64,000 nt of DNA. It comes from Planotetraspora kaengkrachanensis. GTDB taxonomy: Bacteria; Actinomycetota; Actinomycetes; Streptosporangiales; Streptosporangiaceae. Each line of letters opens with the position of its first letter. Position 1 is the first letter of the stretch. Location: contig NZ_BONV01000035.1 of assembly GCF_016862895.1 (NCBI RefSeq), forward strand, positions 1 to 64,000. The letters are read 5' to 3'. Of this stretch, positions 17,128 through 24,573 are shown piece by piece. The notes beneath the pieces were generated by a model. It ran no database searches. It was not told the origin of the DNA and saw only the letters and a program-made list of their open reading frames with translations. Both the position numbers and the translations under genes were made by a program.

Positions 17128-17859
17128 ATGACCGGACAGAAGATCGCGCTTGTCACCGGCGCGAACAAGGGGATCGGGTTCGAGATCGCTGCAGGCCTGG
17201 GCCGTCTCGGCTGGATCGTCGGCGTGGGCGCGCGCGACGCAGCGCGCCGACAAACCGCCGTGGAGAAGCTGAGCGCGGGCGGCGCCGACGTCTTCGGCGT
17301 CCCGCTGGACGTGACGGACGACGCAAGTGTGGCCGCCGCGGCAGCAATGCTGGAGGAGCGCTTCGAACGCCTCGACGTACTCGTCAACAACGCAGCCGTC
17401 ACCGGCGGCATGCCCCAAGAACCCACCAACGTCGACATCGCGACGGTACGAACAGCCGTGGAGACCAACGTGATCGGCGTCATCCGCGTCACCAACACGA
17501 TGCTGCCGCTGCTCCGCCGCTCGCCGTCACCCCGCATCGTGAACATGTCCAGCAGCGTCGGCTCCCTAACCCGCCAGACCTCCTCTTCCGACCAGGGCTC
17601 CACAGGCCCCCTGTCAGCCGCCTACGCCCCCTCCAAGACCTTCCTCAACGCCGTCACCATCCAGTACGCCAAGGAACTACGCGACACCAACATCTTGATC
17701 AACGCCGCCTGCCCCGGCTTCGTCGCAACCGACCTCAACGCCTTCCGCGGCCACCGCAGCCCAGAACAAGGCGCCGCAATCGCAATCCACCTTGCCACCC
17801 TCCCCGACAACGGCCCCACCGGCGGCTACTTCGAAGACGCCGGCGCAATCCCCTGGTGA
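17128..17859 (+). CDS. SDR-family NAD(P)-dependent oxidoreductase
   Basis: This classical short-chain dehydrogenase of 243 residues has TGANKGIG at about 10-17, NNAA at 87-90, the catalytic Ser in MSSS at about 141 and Tyr166/Lys170 in YAPSK. It shares its overall plan with the SDR at 1801, including the C-terminal GGYFEDAGAIPW versus GEFFSWDGTPVPW, so the two are paralogues. It is divergent from the LysR gene and likely its target. The codon pattern of the 3' third is noticeably richer in C-ending codons than the neighbouring genes. Confidence 0.92.
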   Translation: MTGQKIALVTGANKGIGFEIAAGLGRLGWIVGVGARDAARRQTAVEKLSAGGADVFGVPLDVTDDASVAAAAAMLEERFERLDVLVNNAAVTGGMPQEPTNVDIATVRTAVETNVIGVIRVTNTMLPLLRRSPSPRIVNMSSSVGSLTRQTSSSDQGSTGPLSAAYAPSKTFLNAVTIQYAKELRDTNILINAACPGFVATDLNAFRGHRSPEQGAAIAIHLATLPDNGPTGGYFEDAGAIPW

Positions 17860-17950
17860 CACGCCTGGCGCGACCCCGGAGAGGCCAGGGCGTGACGTCC
17901 CCCGTTGCCCTGATCTCCGAATAGCCGAGGATATGGCGGCCCGCACGCGC

Positions 17951-17974
17951 CGGTCGGCCGGTCGGCCGGTCGGC
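17951..17974. repeat. Three tandem copies of an 8-bp unit
   Basis: CGGTCGGC is repeated three times without interruption in the spacer after the SDR gene, followed by related GC-rich sequence. It is a simple slippage-prone repeat, and no function is apparent. Confidence 0.7.
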
Positions 17975-18018
17975 CGGGCTGCCGGGCTGCGGCTCTTCGG
18001 CCGGTGCCGCCCAGGCGC

Positions 18019-18405
18019 TCACGCCGCCAGGACGAGATTCACCAGTCGAGCGAAGATCACCATGGCCAGGACGTTGACGGCGACACGATTCAGCCGCCGA
18101 AGTGCCGGAGGGACGAGTACCCGGCCGCCGCTCAGTTCACGCAGTGCGGCGCGCACCTGGGCGAGCCCCTGCTCGTCCCACATCGATGCCTCCGTCAGCA
18201 CAAGCACGTCGGGCGGGGTCGGCTCGGCGAGCATCGGGTGCCACGACCTGGCCACCAGCCCCCACCGCTGCTGCAACTGTTCCTGCCGTTCGGCAGACTC
18301 GGCGGGCGTCAACACGCGCCGGTACGCCAACGGATTCACTCGAAGGCCGCCCCACGTCACCCAGCCTTGCTGGGTCGACTGGAACAGTCGGCGTTCATCA
18401 GCCAT
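18019..18405 (-). CDS. Hypothetical protein with C-terminal hydrophobic helix
   Basis: This possible protein of 128 residues begins MADERRLFQSTQQGWVTWGG. It is mostly soluble and basic, with a hydrophobic C-terminus (VAVNVLAMVIFARLVNLVLAA) that could be a membrane anchor. I do not recognise the family. The frame is open further upstream to 18513, and no good ribosome site is visible for any start. It is convergent with nothing and lies between the LysR-linked SDR and the GNAT-membrane gene. Coding status is likely but not certain. Confidence 0.5.
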   Translation of the reverse strand: MADERRLFQSTQQGWVTWGGLRVNPLAYRRVLTPAESAERQEQLQQRWGLVARSWHPMLAEPTPPDVLVLTEASMWDEQGLAQVRAALRELSGGRVLVPPALRRLNRVAVNVLAMVIFARLVNLVLAA

Positions 18406-18586
18406 TGCTTTGGCCGCCGTCTGGTTGGATGCCGGATGCGTGAACGGGACTGGGCCGTGTCGGCCGCCTCTGCCAGAGCCTCGACGAGGCCGGGTGCGGC
18501 ACAACACTCCCACCGATCTCGGGACGGTTCAGTCCGATAGCCACTTCCCTGGCGATCTCGCTTATCAGAGAATCCTCGACGTATAC

Positions 18587-19879
18587 ATGCCGTTGAAAGA
18601 TTCTCGCCGCCGAGCCACGGGATGCGCGATCCAGCGGGATCCAGGGAGAGGTACCGAACGCGATGAGCTGACGACACGAGCCGCTCGCATTGAGGACACC
18701 GCGGCGTTGGTCGCGCTGGCAAAGGCAGCGCACGCCGGCGGCTCGCCGACGGCACTGCCGCTGCTCGGCGACGCTGTCGCCCGCGGGCTGGTGCGGGTGG
18801 CGGAGGTCGACGGGGAGGTCGCAGGCTATGTGGCCGTCGAGAAACCCCTGCCGAGCCACGTGCGGATCGCGTCCGTCGCCGTCCGCCACGAGCGGCGCCG
18901 ACGGGGGATCGGCACGATGCTCATCGGGGAGGTGTTGCGGGAAGCAGGGAAAATCGAGGCTGCAGGTGGAAGCGTCGCCACAGTCATCGACTTGACGGAC
19001 CTTGAGGTTGCGGGCCTGCTGCTCTCCTGCGGCTTCATAGCGACGAGGGTGATCAGGTCCAGCACCCCAGAGCAGGCTATGCAGCTCTACTACCAGCACA
19101 AGATCAAGGTGGAGTACGTCGACCCAGATGCACGACATCTGGTGCCGCTCTCTCGTCCTGACCAGTTGATCGAATCGCTGTCTCCGAGCGACTACGCCGT
19201 GACGGCGCTCGCCACGCTCTCCAGCGAACCCGCCTTCGAGATATCCCGGTTCGAGCAGGACGATCCGGCGTCCCTGCAGTCGGGGGAGGCCGCAGCAGGT
19301 ATCGCGTTCTCGGGATCCATACTTGCCGCGATCACCTTCCTCCTCGGGTTCTCCTTCGCATCGTCGCGCTATCCCGACGACGTGCGCTTGCTGCTGATCG
19401 GAGCGACCTTCGCCACCACGATGTCGCTGATCATCTATGCGAGCGCGTCGGGAGAGCTCGCCCGCATCCGCTCCAACTCCTTCGGGAAGGTCATGAAGTG
19501 GGGGAACGTCCTGTCCGAGTACGGGGGCGTGCTTCCCTTCCTCATATCCTTACCCATCACTTATGCGCAGGGCGCCGGGGTGCGCTGGTCCGCGGTCGTC
19601 GTTGGCGTAATGAGCAGCACGGCCCTCGTCCTCTATGAGCGCTCTCAGTTCTCGATCGCACATCGATTCCGGTGGACCCGCGCCACTGTGGCCCTCACAG
19701 CCCTCACGAGCATGGCCCCGACCGTCTGCGTGGTCATGCTTGCGGCCGGAATCACCAGTCGGCCGTTGACGGTTGCCCTGGCGGTGGCCCTCACCGTCCG
19801 AACCCTGGTTTACCTATACCGCCGTGGGCCAGAGGCCGGGGTCTCCGAGTACCGACGCACCTGGCAGATCAGGCGTTGA
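18587..19879 (+). CDS. GNAT acetyltransferase domain fused to multi-pass membrane domain
   Basis: This protein of about 430 residues has two parts. Residues about 30-160 form a GNAT domain, with VRIASVAVRHERRRRGIGTMLIGEVL supplying the acetyl-CoA binding loop and TVIDLTDLEVAGLLLSCGFIATR the later strands. A linker with YYQHKIKVEYVDPDARHL follows, then a C-terminal region of about 190 residues with six hydrophobic helices (for example SILAAITFLLGFSFASSRY and VALTALTSMAPTVCVVMLAAG). A GNAT at the cytosolic face of a polytopic membrane domain is unusual; it might acylate a membrane or lipid substrate. The start is uncertain: ATG 18587 is the most upstream convincing one, and the GNAT homology begins about 30 codons later. 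Confidence 0.78.
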   Translation: MPLKDSRRRATGCAIQRDPGRGTERDELTTRAARIEDTAALVALAKAAHAGGSPTALPLLGDAVARGLVRVAEVDGEVAGYVAVEKPLPSHVRIASVAVRHERRRRGIGTMLIGEVLREAGKIEAAGGSVATVIDLTDLEVAGLLLSCGFIATRVIRSSTPEQAMQLYYQHKIKVEYVDPDARHLVPLSRPDQLIESLSPSDYAVTALATLSSEPAFEISRFEQDDPASLQSGEAAAGIAFSGSILAAITFLLGFSFASSRYPDDVRLLLIGATFATTMSLIIYASASGELARIRSNSFGKVMKWGNVLSEYGGVLPFLISLPITYAQGAGVRWSAVVVGVMSSTALVLYERSQFSIAHRFRWTRATVALTALTSMAPTVCVVMLAAGITSRPLTVALAVALTVRTLVYLYRRGPEAGVSEYRRTWQIRR

Positions 19880-20142
19880 GGGCGATTACATCGCAGCAGG
19901 ATGTTGACGGGGTGACTAGCCGAGGCGTAGATCATCGCGCTGTGTCCTGACCGAATGCCTTCGGTCACGTCCACGCCGGCGATGAGACGGGCGCGACTCG
20001 CGGCAGAAGAGGACGGCAACACCGGCGCGACGGCGACGGAGTCGACAGGACATCTACGAACTCGCGGGCGCCGCCGATCTTGGAGCGATGGGGTTCCCTG
20101 TCGGACGCCCGCCGCTCCGTTTGAACTCGTTGGCCCTGTCGC

Positions 20143-20164
20143 CTGTATCAACTGTTTGACACAA
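20143..20164. promoter_or_regulatory. GntR (YtrA-type) operator copy 1
   Basis: CTGTATCAACTGTTTGACACAA is an imperfect palindrome in the promoter of the membrane-protein/GntR operon. On the minus strand, TTGTGTCAAACAG matches the start of the second copy at 20188 in all but one position. Confidence 0.6.
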
Positions 20165-20187
20165 GGGTGATTCCGCTTCACGATGCG

Positions 20188-20209
20188 TTGTATCAAACAG
20201 ATGGTACAA
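20188..20209. promoter_or_regulatory. GntR (YtrA-type) operator copy 2
   Basis: This 22-bp site begins TTGTATCAAACAG and ends GGTACAA, so TTGTA/TACAA form the outer arms. It overlaps two possible ATG starts of the downstream gene, which argues for the later GTG start at 20222. Confidence 0.6.
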
Positions 20210-20221
20210 GGGGGCGGGTTG

Positions 20222-21106
20222 GTGGGCGGGCCATTGGTTGTCGCACTCCTGGCGGGAACGGGGCTCATCGGCGTGATGATCGCGTTACTGGCTCGAATGA
20301 AGCCGCGGTCCATTTCAGACGTCGGTGTCCCTGACGGGGTGACCCGTACGACCGCGGTGTGGCGGTGGGGCGGCGTTGGAGCCGGGGTACTCGTTTCCGG
20401 TGTCGCCGGAGGGTCGGGAGCTCTCGGCCGGGGCTTGATGCTCGCCGCTCCACTTTTCGGTTTGTGCGTTTTAGCGGGCGTCCTCGTCGGCGAATTCAGC
20501 GTTCGTCCACCGCGTGGCCAGACACGTCAGGCCGTCGTGGAGGTCCGACAGGTGCGTGACTACCTGCCGCGGCAGCTCAGCCGCGCCGTGATCACCGCGG
20601 CGTGCGCACTAGTCGCGCTCCTCCTGGCGACGACCGCTGCAGGGTCTCCTGACGATCTCGGCCGTGCCGGCCGGGGTTTGTTCCGCAGGTGCAGCCCGAC
20701 GAGCACAGAGGGCCACGGTCCGTGGGCGGGGTCGTTCTACAGCTTCCCGCTGGGGATCGTGGTGCTGGTCGGCGTCGTCACGGCCGTTCTCGCGCTGCGG
20801 CAGATCGTCCGTCGTCCACGCCCTGAGAACCCCTCTGGTCTCATCGTCAGCGACGATGTCCTTCGGCGGCGGGCGGCGAACGCGGTCACGGGTGCGTGTG
20901 GAGTCCTGGTCACGATTCCGTTGATCGGGGTCTCCTTGGTGACAGCCGCCGGACTGCTTTCGATCACTTGTCGTCCGGTGTCGTGGACCGTGACCGGCTG
21001 GATACTGATCGCCTTGATAGCGCCATGGCTGGTTCTGTTGGGTTGGAGCGCTGCGGCGATCTTTTCCCCGCGGTACCGCACACGTGCGGTTCAAGGGGTC
21101 TCATGA
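20222..21106 (+). CDS. Multi-pass membrane protein paired with GntR regulator
   Basis: This protein of about 294 residues has six to seven hydrophobic segments. Examples are VVALLAGTGLIGVMIALLA, LMLAAPLFGLCVLAGVLVG, AVITAACALVALLLATTAA and WILIALIAPWLVLLGWSAA. It resembles the DUF1648-like or similar integral membrane proteins cotranscribed with YtrA-type regulators, but I do not recognise the exact family. ATG codons at 20183 and 20202 are in frame, but they lie on or before the second operator. GTG 20222 follows a GGGGG ribosome-site-like stretch and is preferred. The stop overlaps the GntR start as ATGA. Confidence 0.72.
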   Translation: MGGPLVVALLAGTGLIGVMIALLARMKPRSISDVGVPDGVTRTTAVWRWGGVGAGVLVSGVAGGSGALGRGLMLAAPLFGLCVLAGVLVGEFSVRPPRGQTRQAVVEVRQVRDYLPRQLSRAVITAACALVALLLATTAAGSPDDLGRAGRGLFRRCSPTSTEGHGPWAGSFYSFPLGIVVLVGVVTAVLALRQIVRRPRPENPSGLIVSDDVLRRRAANAVTGACGVLVTIPLIGVSLVTAAGLLSITCRPVSWTVTGWILIALIAPWLVLLGWSAAAIFSPRYRTRAVQGVS

Positions 21107-21486
21107 ACCCTCGCCCGACGCTTGTCGTCACCGCCGACGATCCCACACCACCGTACGAGCAACTCCGACGGCAACTCGTTGACCTGATCCGCTCCCGCGT
21201 CATCGGCCCGGGGGATCGCCTGCCACCGTTGCGGCAGTTGGCAGGTGATCTCGGGCTTGCCGTGGGTACTGTGGCCCGCACCTATCGCGAGTTGGAGTCG
21301 GCAGGGCTGGTCCACTCCAAGCGCGGCGGCGGGACGCGAGTGGTCGACGACCCTCCGCACCTGTCCACCAGTGAACGTCAACGGCTGCTTCACCAGCAGG
21401 CCGCCATATACGTGCGCCACGCCCTTCTACTGGGGGTAGACCGGCAAGCGGCGATCGAAGCCATCCAGCAGGCGCTCGCCGAGTAG
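21103..21486 (+). CDS. GntR-family regulator, YtrA subfamily
   Basis: This regulator of 127 residues has a winged HTH (PPYEQLRRQLVDLIRSRVIGPGDRLPPLRQLAGDLGLAVGTVARTYRELESAGLV) and only a short two-helix C-terminal tail, the hallmark of the YtrA subfamily. It overlaps the membrane-protein gene by four bases, so both form one operon. Two palindromic TTGTATCAAACAG-type sites in the operon promoter are its probable operators. Family members usually repress a linked membrane or ABC system until cell-envelope stress. Confidence 0.9.
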   Translation: MNPRPTLVVTADDPTPPYEQLRRQLVDLIRSRVIGPGDRLPPLRQLAGDLGLAVGTVARTYRELESAGLVHSKRGGGTRVVDDPPHLSTSERQRLLHQQAAIYVRHALLLGVDRQAAIEAIQQALAE

Positions 21487-21552
21487 CCGCGAATCGTGCC
21501 CCCGGGACATCGTGCTGCGCGAGCCGAATCGTCATCTGTCGCGATCAGGTGA

Positions 21553-22515
21553 CTACGGGGTCAGGACGATCCTCCCGAAGACCTCGCCGGCGTCCATCTT
21601 CTGGTGTGCCAGCACGGCGTGCTCCAGCGGCAGCACCTCGTGCACCACCGTCTGGAGCTCGCCGCGATCCGCGGCAGCGAACTGCTCCATTCTCACGGCA
21701 CGTCGAGCGGACTCCGCTACCGTCGCGGCGCTGAAGGTGGCGAAGGACATCGACTTCTGGAATGCGGCCATCAACCTCGTGCCGAAGTCTGCCGGCGGCT
21801 GGCCCCCGACTGCGCCGACAACCACGAGTCGACCGTTGGGGTTGAGCCTGTCGAAGAACGAAGGCATGTCTTCACCTGCTACGACGTCGATGATGACGTC
21901 GTAGCCCGGGGGATCGTCCGGCCCTCCTGCTCCCGAGCGGTCCAGCACGTGGGTCGCACCGAGGTCGCGCAGTCGACGGCCACGCTCAGGGGAGGAGGTG
22001 GTGACCGCCACGGCGCCGGCACCACCGCGAGCCGCGAGCTGGACCGTCATGATCCCGATGCTGCCGGCCGCGCCGCGTACCAGCACGGTCTCGCCCGGAG
22101 AGAAGTGCGCGTGGGCGAGACCGAAGTGGGCCACGACCCCGGAGCTCCCGAGCGTCACGGCGTCGACAGCGGAAAGGCTCGCCGGGAGGGTCAGGACCTC
22201 TCCGATCGGCGCGATCGCCTGATCGACGTAGCCGCCGCCCGTACCGGTGAACGCCCACACGCGCTGCCCGACCCATGCGGGGTCGACGCCATCGCCCACC
22301 GCGGTCACCGTCCCCGCCACCTCGCCGCCTGGGACATGGCCCTTCCGGAAGCCGTAGGCGGCGAGAGCACCGCTTCGGATCATGACGTCGACGCCTCCGA
22401 CGCCGATCGCCTCATTGAGGATCAACACTTGTCCCTGAGCGGGAGCCGGTGCAGGGATGTCGGTGACTGCCAGCCCCTCGGGACCCCCGAACTCCTCGAT
22501 CGCAACTGCCTTCAC
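21553..22515 (-). CDS. Zinc-independent quinone oxidoreductase-like alcohol dehydrogenase (MDR)
   Basis: The protein of about 320 residues belongs to the medium-chain dehydrogenase/reductase superfamily, quinone oxidoreductase branch. It shows GHVPGGEVAGTVTAVG in the catalytic domain and the NADPH loop VLVRGAAGSIGIMTVQLAA. The Cys and His zinc ligands of alcohol dehydrogenases are absent. It reduces quinones or enones using NADPH in the cytoplasm; the substrate is unknown. GTG 22515 has AAGGGA six bases upstream and is preferred over TTG 22539. It is divergent from the TetR gene at 22618, with a clear operator between. Confidence 0.9.
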   Translation of the reverse strand: MKAVAIEEFGGPEGLAVTDIPAPAPAQGQVLILNEAIGVGGVDVMIRSGALAAYGFRKGHVPGGEVAGTVTAVGDGVDPAWVGQRVWAFTGTGGGYVDQAIAPIGEVLTLPASLSAVDAVTLGSSGVVAHFGLAHAHFSPGETVLVRGAAGSIGIMTVQLAARGGAGAVAVTTSSPERGRRLRDLGATHVLDRSGAGGPDDPPGYDVIIDVVAGEDMPSFFDRLNPNGRLVVVGAVGGQPPADFGTRLMAAFQKSMSFATFSAATVAESARRAVRMEQFAAADRGELQTVVHEVLPLEHAVLAHQKMDAGEVFGRIVLTP

Positions 22516-22581
22516 TGTTGTCCCTTTTCGTGAGCTCAATCAAAGCCGCCGTTAAGCGACCCCTGGTTGCTTGGGGACGCT

Positions 22582-22601
22582 AACGGACGCCGACGTCCGT
22601 T
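22582..22601. promoter_or_regulatory. TetR operator palindrome
   Basis: AACGGAC at 22582-22588 and GTCCGTT at 22595-22601 form a perfect inverted repeat with a six-base centre. It lies 17 bp before the TetR GTG start in the divergent promoter shared with the quinone oxidoreductase. The ACGGAC/GTCCGT form is common for TetR operators in actinobacteria. Confidence 0.7.
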
Positions 22602-22617
22602 TAGCTAAAGTGAGAGA

Positions 22618-23187
22618 GTGGTCGACGATTTGCCTCAGACGCTGCGTTCGGACGCGCTGGACAACCGCGAGCGCATCCTCGACGCGGCTCGGGCACTGTT
22701 CGCCGCCGAAGGCATGGACGTGCCGATGCGCGAGATAGCCCGGCGCGCCGGGGTCGGCCCCGCCACCCTGTACCGCCGCTTCCCCACCAAGCAGGCGCTG
22801 GCCACCGAGGCTTTCACAGAGCAGATGTATGCGTGCCAGGCCATCGTCGAGGAGGGGCTCGCCGATCCGGATCCGTGGCACGGCCTTTGCCTCGTGATCG
22901 AGAAGCTTTGTGAGCTGCACGCACGAAGCCGGGGCTTCACCACGGCGTTCACCTCGGCCTTCCCCCACGCCATGGATCTCGCCGCGATGCGCGAACAGGC
23001 GCTCACCTCGCTCGCCGAGCTCGCGCGCCGTGCCAAGGACAGCGGCCGCCTGCGGCCCGACTTCGTCCTGGACGACCTCATCCTCATGCTGATGGCCAAC
23101 GGCGGCCTGCACGCCACATCGACAAGCGCCCGGGTTGCCGCCTCCCGACGTTTCGCCGCGCTCGCGATTCGGGCGTTCCAAGCTTGA
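22618..23187 (+). CDS. TetR-family transcriptional regulator
   Basis: This regulator of 189 residues has a canonical TetR HTH (NRERILDAARALFAAEGMDVPMREIARRAGVGPATLYRRFPTKQAL) and a helical ligand-binding domain. The GTG start at 22618 begins the conserved part. It is divergent from a quinone oxidoreductase, and an ACGGAC palindrome sits in the shared promoter, so it most likely represses both. The ligand may be a quinone or electrophile by analogy only. Confidence 0.92.
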   Translation: MVDDLPQTLRSDALDNRERILDAARALFAAEGMDVPMREIARRAGVGPATLYRRFPTKQALATEAFTEQMYACQAIVEEGLADPDPWHGLCLVIEKLCELHARSRGFTTAFTSAFPHAMDLAAMREQALTSLAELARRAKDSGRLRPDFVLDDLILMLMANGGLHATSTSARVAASRRFAALAIRAFQA

Positions 23188-23427
23188 CCGGCCTCACCCG
23201 CGAAGCCCCGTAGTCCGATCGGGTTCCGCCCGGTCACGGGCACACTGTGCGGTGCACGCGCTTGCCGCCAGGCCCCCCGCCCCGACGCTCCACCTGCGGC
23301 AATTGAGCGCGTTAGCGCCTGGACATACCGGGTTTCTATCAAACAGCGGTATGAGCAGCAAAGATCGTGATTCGCGCCACCGTGCGTTACTCTCGTGCGC
23401 CTGATCAACTCTGGTGAGGACCGGTTA

Positions 23428-23946
23428 ATGCTGCGACGAATCGGCCCCGCGGCGGCCGCCATCGGTATCGCACTGCTCCTAGTGGGATGCGCCAACAAGG
23501 ACGCGTCATCGGCGGCTCCTACGCCGCCGACTGCCGTCGCGGACACGATCCCGGACCACTACGACCCGGCGCGGGATCCGGCCGCGGACCTGAAAACGGC
23601 CCTCGCTCTGGCCGCATCCGACGGCAAAGAGGTCCTGATCGATTTCGGCGCCGACTGGTGCCCCGACTGCAAGGTGCTCGACAAGCTGTTCCAGTCGAAA
23701 GAAACGAAGCCGCTGCTTCAGCGCAACTACCACGTAGTAGCAGTGGATGTCGGCGAGTTCGACCACAACCTCGACTTCGCCGCGAAGTACGTGAAGTTGA
23801 ACACGAGCGGCATCCCGGCGCTGGTGGTACTGGCACCCGACGGTAACGTCCTCGAGCACACGAATGACGGCTCGTTCGCCAACGCACGCACCATGAACAG
23901 CGATCAGGTCAACGCGTTCCTGACCCGCTGGGCACCCAAGAGTTGA
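23428..23946 (+). CDS. Thioredoxin-fold lipoprotein
   Basis: This exported protein of 172 residues has a lipoprotein signal ending in the lipobox LLVGC at about residues 18-22. A thioredoxin-like domain follows with the active site WCPDCK near residue 80 and cis-Pro in SGIPAL. It resembles the DsbD gamma/thiol-disulfide group anchored to the outer face of the membrane. ATG 23428 is preceded by GGTGAGGA and removes an 11-residue upstream extension. The stop overlaps the next gene by TTGA, linking it with the DsbD-N-like lipoprotein. Expected role: passing electrons to or from extracytoplasmic disulfides. Confidence 0.85.
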   Translation: MLRRIGPAAAAIGIALLLVGCANKDASSAAPTPPTAVADTIPDHYDPARDPAADLKTALALAASDGKEVLIDFGADWCPDCKVLDKLFQSKETKPLLQRNYHVVAVDVGEFDHNLDFAAKYVKLNTSGIPALVVLAPDGNVLEHTNDGSFANARTMNSDQVNAFLTRWAPKS

Positions 23947-24458
23947 CGGCGCACCGCACTCTGCTGGCCGTGGTGGCCGTCGCGTCACTCGTCCAAGGAT
24001 GCGCCGGAGCCGGGGCAAGCAGCCCGTCTGCCGACCTGTCGGGTCGTCTGGATGACAGCGGGGTCACCGTCGTGGCGGCGCTGACTACCGGACAGGATGG
24101 AACCCGGCAGGTGCGAGCCACATTCACCCCGCAGAAGACCGGCTACCACCTGTACAGCATGGATCTACCACCGGGAGGCGTGGACGGCCTCGGTGTGCCC
24201 ACTACGGTGACTGTGGGCGGTAGCCTGCGCGCGGCCGGCAGCCCGACCGCAAACGCGCCCGTGAGGAACTTGCGGATCGAGGAGTTGGACGTGGAACTGC
24301 CTGTCTACCCGGACGGCCCCATAACCATTGCGGTGCCCGTGCGCAGAACCGGCAATGGACGTGCTGAGGTGGTCGTCACCTACGGGGCATGCAGCCCATC
24401 CAACTGTCTGGCTCCCGTACGCGACCGCGTCATCGCCCTCGCCCCAGTCAGGGCCTGA
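23943..24458 (+). CDS. Lipoprotein with DsbD N-terminal-like domain
   Basis: This 171-residue exported protein has a lipobox-like LVQGC near residue 20 and a beta-rich domain of about 120 residues. Near the C-terminus is the cysteine pair in YGACSPSNCLAPV, at the place where DsbD alpha domains carry their redox cysteines. The TTG start overlaps the stop of the thioredoxin lipoprotein. Together the two genes look like the outer two domains of DsbD without the membrane electron carrier (CcdA or DsbD beta), which must be supplied elsewhere. Assignment as DsbD-N-like is moderate. Confidence 0.7.
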   Translation: MTAHRTLLAVVAVASLVQGCAGAGASSPSADLSGRLDDSGVTVVAALTTGQDGTRQVRATFTPQKTGYHLYSMDLPPGGVDGLGVPTTVTVGGSLRAAGSPTANAPVRNLRIEELDVELPVYPDGPITIAVPVRRTGNGRAEVVVTYGACSPSNCLAPVRDRVIALAPVRA

Positions 24459-24473
24459 TCAACTCTGCGAACA

Positions 24474-24489
24474 TCCGCTCATCGGCAAA
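24474..24489 (-). repeat. 16-bp inverted repeat, left copy, upstream of WGR gene
   Basis: Read on the minus strand this is TTTGCCGATGAGCGGA, identical to the plus-strand sequence at 26597-26612. The two copies enclose the convergent WGR and tyrosine-recombinase genes. They may be ends of a mobile unit or shared promoter elements, since each lies 65-85 bp before a start in the same relative orientation. Confidence 0.65.
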
Positions 24490-24512
24490 TCCGGTCGGCC
24501 GGCCAGACCGCG

Positions 24513-24530
24513 CGACTCGCGGCATGAGCG
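24513..24530 (+). repeat. Dispersed intergenic motif copy (CGGCATGAGCG family)
   Basis: CGACTCGCGGCATGAGCG lies in the spacer before the WGR gene. GCGACTCGCGGCA from this copy recurs exactly at 19993-20005 and 35709-35721, and the CGGCATGAGCG core recurs at several other spacers. Confidence 0.6.
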
Positions 24531-24573
24531 TGCGTCGTTGGTAGGGTCCCTGCGGCAGGAAGGCGGGCCTCGG

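Noticed and set aside
19880-20010. Minus-strand reading resembling an ankyrin repeat (GHSAMIYASASHPVNILL)
   Set aside because: Only one weak repeat and no start; likely chance or too degraded to call.
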